Source of the DNA: Vogesella alkaliphila
GTDB taxonomy: Bacteria; Pseudomonadota; Gammaproteobacteria; Burkholderiales; Chromobacteriaceae
Direction of reading: 5' to 3'
Length of the DNA stretch: 64,000 nucleotides
NCBI RefSeq assembly: GCF_014652475.1
Contig: NZ_BMYW01000010.1
Span: 1 to 64,000, forward strand
Positions 1-8,253 of the stretch are shown piece after piece. A model generated the notes under the pieces. It saw only the letters and a list, made by a program, of their open reading frames with translations. It was not told where the DNA came from and did not search any database. Position 1 is the first letter of the stretch; each line of letters opens with the position of its first letter. The position numbers and the translations under genes were made by a program.

Positions 1-18
1 CGAATACGGAACATGGAA

Positions 19-48
19 AGCCCGGCCTGACGGCCGGGCTTGGCTTTT
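19..48 (+). terminator. Hairpin terminator of a gene lying upstream of the window
   Basis: AGCCCGGCC and GGCCGGGCT flank a short TGAC-like loop and are followed by a short T-rich stretch (TTGGCTTTT). It would end a plus-strand transcript from before the window and could also serve the minus-strand DUF523 gene that ends at 112. Confidence 0.6.
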
Positions 49-111
49 GGATGGGCTGGAGGGCATCACACCGCCGCGGCCTGCAGGGAGCCAGGCCGCA
101 CTTGCCGGCAG

Positions 112-606
112 CTATGGCTGCTGCTTGGTAGGGTGCAGCAGCCCGTCCATCTCGTTTTCATTGAAAACGTTAATGCCGTGTCGTTGCAACAGGGCGGCAG
201 TCACGCCGCTGCCGGGCTGTAATTGCTGATCGAAGTGTCCTCTATAGATCTGCCGGTTGCCGCAGGACGGGCTGTTGGCCTTGAGCAGTGCCTGCCGGCA
301 GCCGTGCTGGATGGCGCTGTCGAGTGCCTGTCGCGCGCCGTCAATGAATGCGCGGCTGACATCCTGCCCTGCCTGTGTGATAACGCGGGCGCGGCCGTCG
401 AGTACGTCACCACCGTCGCCGCCACTGATTTCGGCCGCTGGGCGCGGTGTCGGCAAGCCGCCTTGGCACTCCGGGCAGATGCTGAACAGCTGGTAGCGAC
501 GAGTCAACTCGAAGAGTTCCGGTGCCAGCAGGGCCTTGCCGTGGCCGTCATAACGCACCGGTTGTCCCAGCAGGCAGGCGCTGATCAGTAGTGGCGGTTT
601 GTTCAT
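112..606 (-). CDS. DUF523 family protein
   Basis: This 164-aa protein matches the DUF523 (YbbK-like) family in sequence style. It starts with LLISACLLGQPVRYDG, has the SICPECQGGLPTPRP segment, and later the KANSPSCGNRQIY segment with conserved cysteines. The cysteine pattern suggests metal or cluster binding, but no biochemical role is established for the family. The start codon overlaps the stop of the upstream MocR-type regulator (ATGA at 603-606), so the two are probably translated from one transcript and may be functionally linked. The length is normal for the short form of the family, without a C-terminal DUF1722 domain. Confidence 0.85.
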   Translation of the reverse strand: MNKPPLLISACLLGQPVRYDGHGKALLAPELFELTRRYQLFSICPECQGGLPTPRPAAEISGGDGGDVLDGRARVITQAGQDVSRAFIDGARQALDSAIQHGCRQALLKANSPSCGNRQIYRGHFDQQLQPGSGVTAALLQRHGINVFNENEMDGLLHPTKQQP

Positions 607-2069
607 CCCTTTTTCTCCTGTTCCTGGAGTAGCCTGGCCAGTACCTGAGCGCCATGCCGGATCGCGTGCTGATCGATGCCGGCATAGCCGAGAACCAGAC
701 CTTGCTGTTGTGGTGTCGCCAGGTAGTGACGCGCTAGTGGCCGCAGCCAGATGCCCTGTGTCGCGGCGGCCTGGCTCAGTGCCAGTTCCTGCTGGCCGGG
801 GGGCAGGCCGGCTACCAGGTGCATGCCGGCCTCGCCCGGCGACAACACCAGCCGTTCGGCGGCGGAGTCGGCCAGTGCCTGGCGCAGTACCTGTTGCCGC
901 TCACGATACAGCTCGCGCATGCGGCGCACGTGGCGGGCGAAGTGTCCGGCGGCGATAAAGTCGGCCAGAGCCGCCTGTACCGGATACTGACCTTCCCGGT
1001 ACAGGCGGGCATTGGCGCTGCGAAAGGCGTCGATCAGCGCATCCGGCACCACAAGATAGCCGATGCGCAGCCCGGGATACATCACCTTGCTGAAGGTGCC
1101 GATGTAGATCACCCGGTCGTCCGGTGCCATGCCCTGTAGCGCCGGCAACGGCTGCGAGCGGTAGCGGAACTCGCTGTCGTAGTCGTCCTCGATGATCCAC
1201 GCCTGCGCCTGTTCGGCGTGCTGTAGCAAGGCCAGCCGTCGCGACAGGCTCATCACTACCCCGGACGGATACTGGTGCGACGGCGTGGTGTAGATCAGGC
1301 GCGGCGGGCGCGGGTCGGCGACCTGCTGCGGCGCCAGACCTTCGGCGTCCACCGGTGCCGGCAGCAGCGTCAGGCCGGCACCGCGGAACGCGGCATGGGC
1401 GCCGGCATAGCCGGGTTCTTCCACCCAGGCGATGTCTCCGGGATCGGCGAGCAAGCGGGCTGTCAGCTCCAGCCCTTGCTGTGCGCCGTTGGTGATCAGG
1501 ATCTGTTCAGGCCGGCAGCGCACCGAACGCGACAGCTGCAGGTATTCCGCCAAGACCTCGCGCAACGCCGGCAGGCCGCCGTCGGCGGTGTAGTTGAGCA
1601 TCGCCGGATGCGCCTGTCGCTGGTGACGGGACAGCAGTTGCTGCCAGCAGTGATGCGGGAACTGGCGGATTTCCGGCACCCCCGGGGCGAAGGCGCCGCT
1701 CAGCCCCTGCGGCAGGCCGCAGCTGGCGAACAGGCTGGCGCCGCGCGCCGACAGCCCTAATGGCAGGCGCCGGGCCGGCAGCGGCGTCTGCTGTCGTTGG
1801 CGGAACAGGCCGGTAACATAGGTGCCGGCACCGTGGCGCGTACACAGATAGCCTTCCGCCTGCAGCTGTTCGTAGGCGTTCAGCACCGTGTTGCGGCCAA
1901 CCTTGAGGCTGGTGGCCAGCTCGCGGCTGGCCGGCAGCAGGGTGTCGCCAGCCAGGCGACCGTCGCTGATCCACTGTCGCAGCAGCCGCGTCAGCTGCCG
2001 TGACAAGCCTTCCTTGCTGTGCCGCTCCAGACTGGCGGCCAGTGCCTCGCTGATCCATGCTGCTTGCAA
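603..2069 (-). CDS. MocR/PdxR-type GntR regulator with aminotransferase domain
   Basis: A 488-aa chimeric regulator. Residues about 15-85 form a GntR winged helix-turn-helix (LPASRELATSLKVGRNTVLN). The rest is a fold-type I aminotransferase-like domain with the PLP lysine at Lys328 (GTFSKVMYPGLR) and the DDYDSEF segment near 295-301. Such proteins use PLP or a ligand as effector and usually control a neighbouring gene, often divergent. Here the divergent neighbour is the OsmC-like gene at 2163 and the co-transcribed neighbour is the DUF523 gene. The true target cannot be told from sequence. The recognition-helix codons for KVGRN (1891-1904) are a perfect copy of the recurrent word described in the findings. 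Confidence 0.9.
   Translation of the reverse strand: MQAAWISEALAASLERHSKEGLSRQLTRLLRQWISDGRLAGDTLLPASRELATSLKVGRNTVLNAYEQLQAEGYLCTRHGAGTYVTGLFRQRQQTPLPARRLPLGLSARGASLFASCGLPQGLSGAFAPGVPEIRQFPHHCWQQLLSRHQRQAHPAMLNYTADGGLPALREVLAEYLQLSRSVRCRPEQILITNGAQQGLELTARLLADPGDIAWVEEPGYAGAHAAFRGAGLTLLPAPVDAEGLAPQQVADPRPPRLIYTTPSHQYPSGVVMSLSRRLALLQHAEQAQAWIIEDDYDSEFRYRSQPLPALQGMAPDDRVIYIGTFSKVMYPGLRIGYLVVPDALIDAFRSANARLYREGQYPVQAALADFIAAGHFARHVRRMRELYRERQQVLRQALADSAAERLVLSPGEAGMHLVAGLPPGQQELALSQAAATQGIWLRPLARHYLATPQQQGLVLGYAGIDQHAIRHGAQVLARLLQEQEKKG
1891..1904 (-). repeat. Perfect 14-base copy of the recurrent GGTTGGCCGCAA word
   Basis: TTGCGGCCAACCTT on the plus strand. It encodes KVGRN in the helix-turn-helix of the MocR-type regulator. 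Confidence 0.9.
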
Positions 2070-2162
2070 AGTGGCTCCCTTTCATTTTGATAGTTTGGCT
2101 CTGTTGCAGGGCCGCTTATCTTTTTACCATGGTGTCATTCTCAGGCAAACAGGAGTGTCAGC

Positions 2163-2627
2163 ATGGCAGTGTATACAGCCCGATGTAGTTGGCAGCGTAA
2201 CGGCCAGCGCTTTACCGACAATGCTTACAGCCGGCGCCACCAGCTGGTTTTTGATGGCGGTGTGGTGCTACCTGCATCGTCGTCACCCCACGTGGTACGC
2301 GTTCCGTTCTCTGACCCGCAGGCGGCGGACCCGGAGGAAATGCTGGTGGCCTCGGTCTCCAGCTGTCACATGCTGTGGTTCCTGTCGCAGGCGGCAGAGC
2401 AGGGCTGGCTGGTGGATGACTACGATGATGCCGCCGAAGGCGTGATGACGAAATCCCCCGAAGACAAGTTGTGGGTAAGTTGTATTACCTTGCGGCCAAC
2501 GGTGTTGTTTGGTGGCAAGCAGCCGGACGAGGCCGCCGTGCATGCGCTGCATCATGCCGCGCACGAAGCCTGTTTTATTGCCAACTCGCTGCGCACGGAG
2601 ATTCGCTGCGAGCCGGTATTTGCCTGA
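2163..2627 (+). CDS. OsmC family peroxiredoxin-like protein
   Basis: A 154-aa OsmC/Ohr-fold protein. The two redox cysteines of the family are visible as Cys68 (SVSSCHMLWFL) and Cys137 (HEACFIANSL). Family members reduce organic hydroperoxides with thiol cofactors in the cytoplasm. It is the first gene of a plus-strand run with the rhodanese gene (13 bases downstream) and the GNAT gene, which suggests a thiol or sulfur stress theme. It is divergent from the MocR-type regulator, which could control it. Confidence 0.9.
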   Translation: MAVYTARCSWQRNGQRFTDNAYSRRHQLVFDGGVVLPASSSPHVVRVPFSDPQAADPEEMLVASVSSCHMLWFLSQAAEQGWLVDDYDDAAEGVMTKSPEDKLWVSCITLRPTVLFGGKQPDEAAVHALHHAAHEACFIANSLRTEIRCEPVFA

Positions 2628-2640
2628 AAGGGGCCTAGGT

Positions 2641-3057
2641 ATGAACAACATCGACCCACAGCAATTGGCGTTTTACCAGGCCAAACTGGCGTACGAGATC
2701 GACAGCTGGGATGTGATGGATCAACTGCAGCAGGGCGTGGCGCTGCTGCTGGTGGATGGCCGCTCGCCGGCGGCCTACGCCGCCGAGACCCTGCCCGGCG
2801 CCATCAACCTGCCGCATCGCGGCATTACTGCCGAAAGCACCGCGCAGCTGCCGCGCGACGTACTGCTGGTGACTTTCTGCGACGGCATCGGCTGCAACGC
2901 CTCCACCAAGACCGCGCTGAAGCTGGCCAAGCTGGGCTTCACGGTGAAGGAGCTGCAGGGTGGGGTGGACTGGTGGAAGCGCGACGGCTACCCCACGGTG
3001 GCCGGCGGCGCCCGCTGCGACATCAACACGGCCGCCGACTGCGGCTGCGGAGGCTGA
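2641..3057 (+). CDS. Rhodanese-like domain protein
   Basis: A 138-aa single rhodanese domain. The active-site loop is TFCDGIGCNAS with cysteines at 80 and 85, and the substrate-entry motif LPGAINLPHRGI lies near 51-62. The C-terminal end is cysteine-rich (CDINTAADCGCGG). The start at 2641 was chosen over an in-frame upstream ATG inside the OsmC gene because GAAAGGGG precedes it and the domain begins there. Rhodaneses transfer sulfane sulfur from a persulfidated cysteine. The gene is co-directional with OsmC and the GNAT gene with tight spacing. Confidence 0.88.
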   Translation: MNNIDPQQLAFYQAKLAYEIDSWDVMDQLQQGVALLLVDGRSPAAYAAETLPGAINLPHRGITAESTAQLPRDVLLVTFCDGIGCNASTKTALKLAKLGFTVKELQGGVDWWKRDGYPTVAGGARCDINTAADCGCGG

Positions 3058-3060
3058 AAC

Positions 3061-4227
3061 ATGAACATGCAATACGATCAATACGGCCAGGCGCTGGGCG
3101 TGACGGTAGACAACTGGCAGGGCGCCACCCCGCCGCAGCGAGTCACCCTGCAGGGGCGCAGTTGCCGCGTGGAGCCGTTCAGCCGCCAGCAGCACGGTGC
3201 CGGGCTGCGCGCGGCGCTGGAGCTGGACGTGGACGGCCGCGACTGGGCCTACCTGATGCCGCGCCCGCAGACGGATGCCGACTGGCACAACTGGTTCGGC
3301 ATGATGGAAGACAGCCGCGACCCGCTGTTCTTCGCCATCGTCGATCAGACCAGCGGCCAGGCCATCGGCAGCTGTAGCTACCTGCGCATCGATCCGGTCA
3401 TGGGCGTCATCGAAATCGGCTGGCTGCGTTTCTCGCCGCTGCTGCAGCGTAGCGTGGCCGCCACCGAGGCGATGTATTTGCTGATGCGGCAGGCCTTCGA
3501 CTGGGGCTACCGCCGCTACGAATGGAAGTGCAATGCGCTGAATGCACCGTCGATGCGTGCCGCGCCGCGGCTGGGCTTCACCTTCGAGGGCATCTTCCGC
3601 CAGGCGCGGGTGAACTGGGGGCGGAACCGCGACACCGCCTGGTTCAGCCTGCTGGACAGCGAGTGGCCGGCCAACCGCGCCGCGCTGGAAGCGTGGCTGG
3701 ATGCGGCCAACTTCGATGCCGCGGGCAAGCAGCAGCGCAGCCTGGACGAGTGCCGCCGCGCGCTGGCGGCGCAGACGCAGCAGGACGGCGTGCGGCTGGC
3801 GACGCTGGCCGACCTGCCGCAGCTGACTCCCCTGTTCGACGGCTACCGCCGGTTCTACGGCCGTCACGACGATGCCGCCACCTCGCAGGATTTCATCCGC
3901 CAGCGGCTGCTGCAGGGCGATGCCACCATCCTGGTGTACGAGCAGGCGGGCGAGCTGCAGGGCTTCACCCAGCTGTACCCGCTGTTTAGCTCGGTGGCGA
4001 CGGCACCGGTCTGGCTGTTGAATGATCTGTTCGTGGCGGCACCGGCGCGGCGGGACGGGGTTGGCCGCAAGCTGCTGCTGGCGGCCGGCGAACTGGCACG
4101 ACAACACGGCGTGGCACGGCTGGAGCTGGCCACCGCTCACGACAACCTTGCCGCGCAGATACTGTACGAGAGCCTGGGCTGGCAACGCGATGTGGCGTTC
4201 CGGCGTTACCAGCTGGCACTAAATTAG
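3061..4227 (+). CDS. Tandem GNAT acetyltransferase (two domains)
   Basis: A 388-aa protein containing two acetyltransferase domains. Residues about 25-215 look like a RimJ/RimL-type GNAT (GSCSYLRIDPVMGVIEIGWL, then NAPSMRAAPRLGFTFEGIFR). Residues about 240-388 are a second GNAT with the acetyl-CoA loop RRDGVGRKLLL and the C-terminal ILYESLGWQRD. GGAGG at about 3049 gives a good ribosome site. It follows the rhodanese stop by 3 bases, so it is in the same operon. Substrates are unknown. Single-domain relatives acetylate small molecules or protein N-termini. Both parts look intact. Confidence 0.85.
   Translation: MNMQYDQYGQALGVTVDNWQGATPPQRVTLQGRSCRVEPFSRQQHGAGLRAALELDVDGRDWAYLMPRPQTDADWHNWFGMMEDSRDPLFFAIVDQTSGQAIGSCSYLRIDPVMGVIEIGWLRFSPLLQRSVAATEAMYLLMRQAFDWGYRRYEWKCNALNAPSMRAAPRLGFTFEGIFRQARVNWGRNRDTAWFSLLDSEWPANRAALEAWLDAANFDAAGKQQRSLDECRRALAAQTQQDGVRLATLADLPQLTPLFDGYRRFYGRHDDAATSQDFIRQRLLQGDATILVYEQAGELQGFTQLYPLFSSVATAPVWLLNDLFVAAPARRDGVGRKLLLAAGELARQHGVARLELATAHDNLAAQILYESLGWQRDVAFRRYQLALN
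4057..4070 (+). repeat. Copy of the recurrent GGTTGGCCGCAA word
   Basis: GGTTGGCCGCAA is exact at 4059-4070. It encodes GVGRK in the acetyl-CoA loop of the second GNAT domain. Confidence 0.85.
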
Positions 4228-4247
4228 CCTAACTGTTAGCTATGCTT

Positions 4248-4296
4248 CTGGCGTCGGAGTAAAATCAACGGTTTTACAAGGCAGCATCGACGCCAG
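4248..4296 (+). promoter_or_regulatory. Nested inverted repeats just before the 4301 gene
   Basis: A 9-base perfect inverted repeat, CTGGCGTCG (4248-4256) with CGACGCCAG (4288-4296), encloses a second one, GTAAAA (4259-4264) with TTTTAC (4272-4277). The outer right arm ends 4 bases before the ATG at 4301, and no clear Shine-Dalgarno site is seen other than AAGG near 4278, inside the structure. It could be an operator or an RNA structure that hides the ribosome site. This is inference. Confidence 0.45.
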
Positions 4297-4300
4297 ACGC

Positions 4301-5734
4301 ATGAAACTCCATCCGCGCAATGTCCCGATCAAGGGCGATCCATTCATTCCCAGCCGTTTCATCTTTGGTGACGCCGTCGAAGAGAAAGGGCTGGAGCCTT
4401 ACGAATACGTGATTCATACCCAGGAGCCGGTGTTCGTCTGTCGTCTGGTGGGCATGGATCTGACGCCGTTCGACGGCCGCGACCAGGAAGGCTTCCGCAG
4501 CGTGGTGCTGTACGACGAAAGCCATCACCTGACGCACTACGTCACCAACTCCGGCTTCCGCCTGTTCGATTTCAACTTCTGGGGCGAGATCCCGACCGCC
4601 GCGCAATTGCAGAAGATCTGCGACGAGGCGATGCAGGTCTACCAGCGGCTGCAGAAGGCCTATATCGACCGCGAGGTGGCACCGAAGGAGCGCGATTTCC
4701 GCCTGGTGCCGACCGAGCCGCTGCCGCCGGCAGAGCGGCAGGCGCGCATCGCCGAGCTGCTCGCACTCAGCCGTGACGCCCAGCAGAATCCGGTGAAGCG
4801 CATCCAGCTGGCGGCACTGGTGCAGCAGGTGCTGTCCGGCGGCGACCAGGCGGTGTTTACCGAGGCGCAGCTGGCGTTGCAGGGCGAGGCCGCGGCGCGC
4901 AAGCTGCTGCTGGATTGCGCCCACGACACCATCGCCTTCCCCGAGGTGATGCGCCCGGACGGCAGTGTCGCCTCCTACGAGCTGTGGGCGTTCCCGGTGG
5001 TGTTCTCGCGGGCGCAGGGCGGGGTGTGGTGGCACTTCCCGCTGCTGGAACAGGTGGAGCCGCCGCTGGCGGAGGCACTGCAGCTGGCGCCGGAGACCAT
5101 CCTGTGGATGTCGCCGACCATCTTCACCGTCGACAGCCTGGCCGAACGCAGCTGCCAGTCGCTGGTGCACTTGGCGCCGACCATGGACGCCGGTTGCGAT
5201 CTGGCGCTGCACGACGTTGCCGCCGCGCGCGCGAGCTTCGAGGCCGCCTCCACCGTCAACGAGCCGCAGCTGGTGCTGGCGTGGCTGCCGTTCATCGTCG
5301 AGCGCGGCAAGCTGCCGCTGGCGCAGGTGCGTCGCCATGCGCGCGAGGCACTGGACGCCACCATGCCGCTGGTGCAGCAGGCGCTGTCGGCGGAGATGGT
5401 GTACGGCGAGGCCGAGCTGTTCATGCCGCTGCCGTGGTGGGAAGCGCTGGCCGCCGGTACCGCCGCCTACAACCGCAAGCGTTTTGCCTTGACCATGGCG
5501 GTACTGGCCGGTAGCGAGCTGCCGGACGGGCTGCACGCCGAGGCGGAATACCAGCCGGAACACCAGGCTTACGATGTGCGCCTGCTGGGCGCCTCGCAGC
5601 AGCTGCTGGCCCGTACGCCGTGGCTGTTGACGCCGGACCTGAGCCCGGACCGCAGCCTGGTGTGGCAGGACCTGCAGTCCTGCCTGCGCCAGGCCGGGAT
5701 TCCGGTCACCGAGCACACCCCGAAACTGCATTGA
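4301..5734 (+). CDS. Conserved-looking protein of unknown function
   Basis: I do not recognise this 477-aa protein. It is soluble, with no signal peptide or membrane segment, and is rich in Leu, Ala and Glu. Recognisable blocks are an N-terminal part with FIFGDAVEEKGLEPYEYVIH and a middle part around HFPLLEQVEPPLAEALQ. The centre has a W-rich segment (SYELWAFPVVF, GGVWWHFPLL). Codon use matches its neighbours and the frame is open throughout, so it is clearly a gene. It stands alone between the OsmC-rhodanese-GNAT run and the diguanylate cyclase, with a structured leader of its own. No function is proposed. Confidence 0.8.
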   Translation: MKLHPRNVPIKGDPFIPSRFIFGDAVEEKGLEPYEYVIHTQEPVFVCRLVGMDLTPFDGRDQEGFRSVVLYDESHHLTHYVTNSGFRLFDFNFWGEIPTAAQLQKICDEAMQVYQRLQKAYIDREVAPKERDFRLVPTEPLPPAERQARIAELLALSRDAQQNPVKRIQLAALVQQVLSGGDQAVFTEAQLALQGEAAARKLLLDCAHDTIAFPEVMRPDGSVASYELWAFPVVFSRAQGGVWWHFPLLEQVEPPLAEALQLAPETILWMSPTIFTVDSLAERSCQSLVHLAPTMDAGCDLALHDVAAARASFEAASTVNEPQLVLAWLPFIVERGKLPLAQVRRHAREALDATMPLVQQALSAEMVYGEAELFMPLPWWEALAAGTAAYNRKRFALTMAVLAGSELPDGLHAEAEYQPEHQAYDVRLLGASQQLLARTPWLLTPDLSPDRSLVWQDLQSCLRQAGIPVTEHTPKLH

Positions 5735-5786
5735 ACGGCAGCGCCGCCTGCCATAGCCAACCATTGCGAGGGTGCCGAGCCGGGTC

Positions 5787-8147
5787 ATGTTCGAGAGTGT
5801 GATGTTGTCGACGCTGCGCCTGCGTCTGCTGGTACTGGGTGGCCTGTTTCTGGCGCTGCTGTTGCTGCTGGCCGGTAGCGGCGTCTACGTGCAGGACCGC
5901 ACGGCGCTGCGCGAGGTGCAGGCACGTAGCCTGGAAACCTTGGCCGCAAGGTTGGCCGCCGATGTCGACGACCGCGTGCGTACGCGGCAGGTGCTACTGG
6001 AGCAGGCTGCGGCCAGCCTGCAGCTGGCGCCGGAGCGGTTCGAGCAGCAGGGGCCGGCGCTGATCGCGCGCCTGCGTCACCTGAAAGGCATGTTCAACAG
6101 CGTGCTGCTGTACGACCGCAAGGGCAATGTCATTGCCGACTACCCCGGGCTGCCGGATCGGCTAGGCCTCAATGTCGCCGATCAGGACTATTTCCGCGCC
6201 ACCCGCGACTCCCTGCGGCCGCAGGTGTCGGAACCGGTGCGGATGAGTGGCGGGCTGAAGCGCAGCGCGATCGTGTTCACTGCGCCGGTATTCAGCGCCG
6301 AAGGCCAGCTCGCCGGGGTGCTGGGCGGCAGTCTGGAGTTGTACGCGCCGGAGTTCTTCGGCGAGTTGCAAAACATCGCCATCGGGCAGGGCGGGGTCCT
6401 GACCATCCATAGCGTACGCAGCCAGCTGGCCATCCTGCACGCCGACGCCGGCGACAGCGAGCCGGCTGCGGCGGCCGACCCGTTGCTGCAGCATGCCCTC
6501 GGCGGCGGCGCCGGCCAGGCCGCGGTGGGCGACAGCCATGGTGTGCCGGCACTGCAGGTCTACCAGCGCCTGCGCAATGTGCCGTGGCTGCTCGGCGTGG
6601 TGCTGCCGCTGCACGAGGTGATGCAGCCGGCGCGCGTGCTGGGCCGCCACCATCTCTTGCTGCTGCTGGCCATACTGCTGCTGTCGCTGCCACTGGCGTG
6701 GTGGGGCATGCGTCGCCTGCTGCGGCCGCTGGGCCGGCTACAGAACCAGCTCACGGTGCTGCAGGGCGATCCGTACGCCGCGGTGCCGGCGCTGGGTTGC
6801 CGCGAGCTGCAGCGCATCGCCCACGAGGTGGCGGCCGCCAGCCGTCGCCGTGCCGACTGCGAACGGCAGCTCGCCGCGCGCGACGCCCTGTTCGGCACCC
6901 TGAACGAGGTGTCGCCGATGGGGGTGCTGGTGGTGGATGCGCAGGCGCGCCTGCAGTCGCTCAATCCGGCCAGCATGCGCGTCGCCGGCCTGCCGGCGGC
7001 GGAGATCGGCAACTGGATCGGCCGCCACTGGCTGGACGAGATCCACCCCGACAGCCTGCCGCAGGTGGCCGGGCAGTGGCAGCAATTGCTGGCCACCGGC
7101 AGCGGCTTCGAACTGCTGTGCCGGCTCAAGCATCGCGACGGCTGCCGGGTGATGGCGGAACTGCGCTTCAGCGAGCTGGCCGCCAGCGGTGGCGAACGCC
7201 GTTTCCTCGGCCTGGTCAGCGATGTCAGCGCCCGCGAAGAGGCGCGCGGCAGCCTGCAGGCCGAGCGTGAACGCAGCATGTTGCTGCTGGGCGCGATCGG
7301 CGACGCGGTGGTGCTGACCAACCGCATGGACGAGATCGAGTACGCCAATCCGCCGGCGCTGGCGCTGTTCGGAGTGCCGGCCTCGGACGTGCTCGGCCGT
7401 CTGCTGGGCGTGTTCATGAATCTGGTCAGCCCGGAGACCGGGCTGGCGGTGCCGCTGCGCGACATCGAGCGCGATGCCGCCGGCAAGCCGCTGGCGCTGG
7501 ATCTGCTCAGCCGCGACATGCGGGTGCAGCCGGTGCTGCTGACGCTGTCGGTGATGACCGGCAGCGGCCCGCTGCAGGGCTACAAGGTGGTGGTGGTGCG
7601 CGACGACGGCGAGCGGCAGCAGCGCGTGCAGCAGCAGCGCTGGGAAGCCCGCCACGACGTGCTGACCGGGCTGCGCAACCGCCGCGCCTTCCTCGCCGCA
7701 CTGGGCGAGGTGCTCGACGACAACCGCGTGCACTACCAGCCGCACGTGCTGGCGATGATCGATCTCGACCACTTCAAGGCGGTCAACGACAGCGCCGGCC
7801 ACGAGGGCGGCGACCTGCTGCTGCAGGATGTGGCGCGCATCATGCAGCGCCAGGTGCGCAGCAGCGACATCGTCGCGCGCCTGGGGGGCGATGAGTTCGC
7901 CATCCTGCTGTGCCACTGCGAGCTGGACGTCGCCGAGCGCATGCTGCGCGAGTTGCTGCAGGCGATCGACGCCCACATCGTGTACTTGGGCGAGCGCGCG
8001 TTCCGCATCAGCGCCAGTATCGGCGTGACCATGATCCAGCCGCAGGACGAGCGGGCGCAGCCGGTGCTGTCGCGCGCCGACGACGGCTGCTACCAGGCCA
8101 AGCAGCGCGGCCGCAATTGTCTGGTACTGCACGCGGGCGTGCTCTGA
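5787..8147 (+). CDS. Membrane diguanylate cyclase with Cache and PAS domains
   Basis: About 786 aa. A membrane segment at roughly residues 12-35 is followed by a periplasmic double-Cache-like sensor (YDRKGNVIADYPGLP, VADQDYFRATRD). A second membrane segment lies near 285-305. Two PAS-like domains follow (GVLVVDAQARLQSLNPASMR; VVLTNRMDEIEYANPPAL), then a C-terminal GGDEF domain. The catalytic motif RLGGDEF is intact and an RxxD inhibitory site (RSSD) lies five residues before it, so it should make c-di-GMP with product inhibition. The start is uncertain: a GTG at 5772, and ATGs at 5787 and 5802, are all in frame. I chose 5787 because the GTG has no usable ribosome site. Confidence 0.88.
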   Translation: MFESVMLSTLRLRLLVLGGLFLALLLLLAGSGVYVQDRTALREVQARSLETLAARLAADVDDRVRTRQVLLEQAAASLQLAPERFEQQGPALIARLRHLKGMFNSVLLYDRKGNVIADYPGLPDRLGLNVADQDYFRATRDSLRPQVSEPVRMSGGLKRSAIVFTAPVFSAEGQLAGVLGGSLELYAPEFFGELQNIAIGQGGVLTIHSVRSQLAILHADAGDSEPAAAADPLLQHALGGGAGQAAVGDSHGVPALQVYQRLRNVPWLLGVVLPLHEVMQPARVLGRHHLLLLLAILLLSLPLAWWGMRRLLRPLGRLQNQLTVLQGDPYAAVPALGCRELQRIAHEVAAASRRRADCERQLAARDALFGTLNEVSPMGVLVVDAQARLQSLNPASMRVAGLPAAEIGNWIGRHWLDEIHPDSLPQVAGQWQQLLATGSGFELLCRLKHRDGCRVMAELRFSELAASGGERRFLGLVSDVSAREEARGSLQAERERSMLLLGAIGDAVVLTNRMDEIEYANPPALALFGVPASDVLGRLLGVFMNLVSPETGLAVPLRDIERDAAGKPLALDLLSRDMRVQPVLLTLSVMTGSGPLQGYKVVVVRDDGERQQRVQQQRWEARHDVLTGLRNRRAFLAALGEVLDDNRVHYQPHVLAMIDLDHFKAVNDSAGHEGGDLLLQDVARIMQRQVRSSDIVARLGGDEFAILLCHCELDVAERMLRELLQAIDAHIVYLGERAFRISASIGVTMIQPQDERAQPVLSRADDGCYQAKQRGRNCLVLHAGVL

Positions 8148-8175
8148 GGGCGCCGGCGCGGATCGGTGACCGGAA

Positions 8176-8212
8176 ATGACAAAGCCGGTGTCGTTGACAC
8201 CGGCTTTGTCAT
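8176..8212. terminator. Perfect 17-bp hairpin between convergent genes
   Basis: ATGACAAAGCCGGTGTC (8176-8192) is perfectly complementary to GACACCGGCTTTGTCAT (8196-8212) with a 3-base loop. There is no T-tract. It lies between the diguanylate cyclase and gabD stops, so it is probably a bidirectional terminator or transcript-end stabiliser. Confidence 0.7.
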
Positions 8213-8216
8213 GCTC

Positions 8217-8240
8217 AAGGTTGGCCGCAAGCGGCCAACC
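8217..8240. repeat. Inverted pair of the recurrent word (hairpin)
   Basis: AAGGTTGGCCGCAA (8217-8230, perfect) is followed directly by GCGGCCAACC (8231-8240), giving a 10-bp hairpin with an AA loop. It lies 4 bases after the 17-bp hairpin and before the gabD stop. Confidence 0.85.
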
Positions 8241-8253
8241 CGTCTGTCACGGC

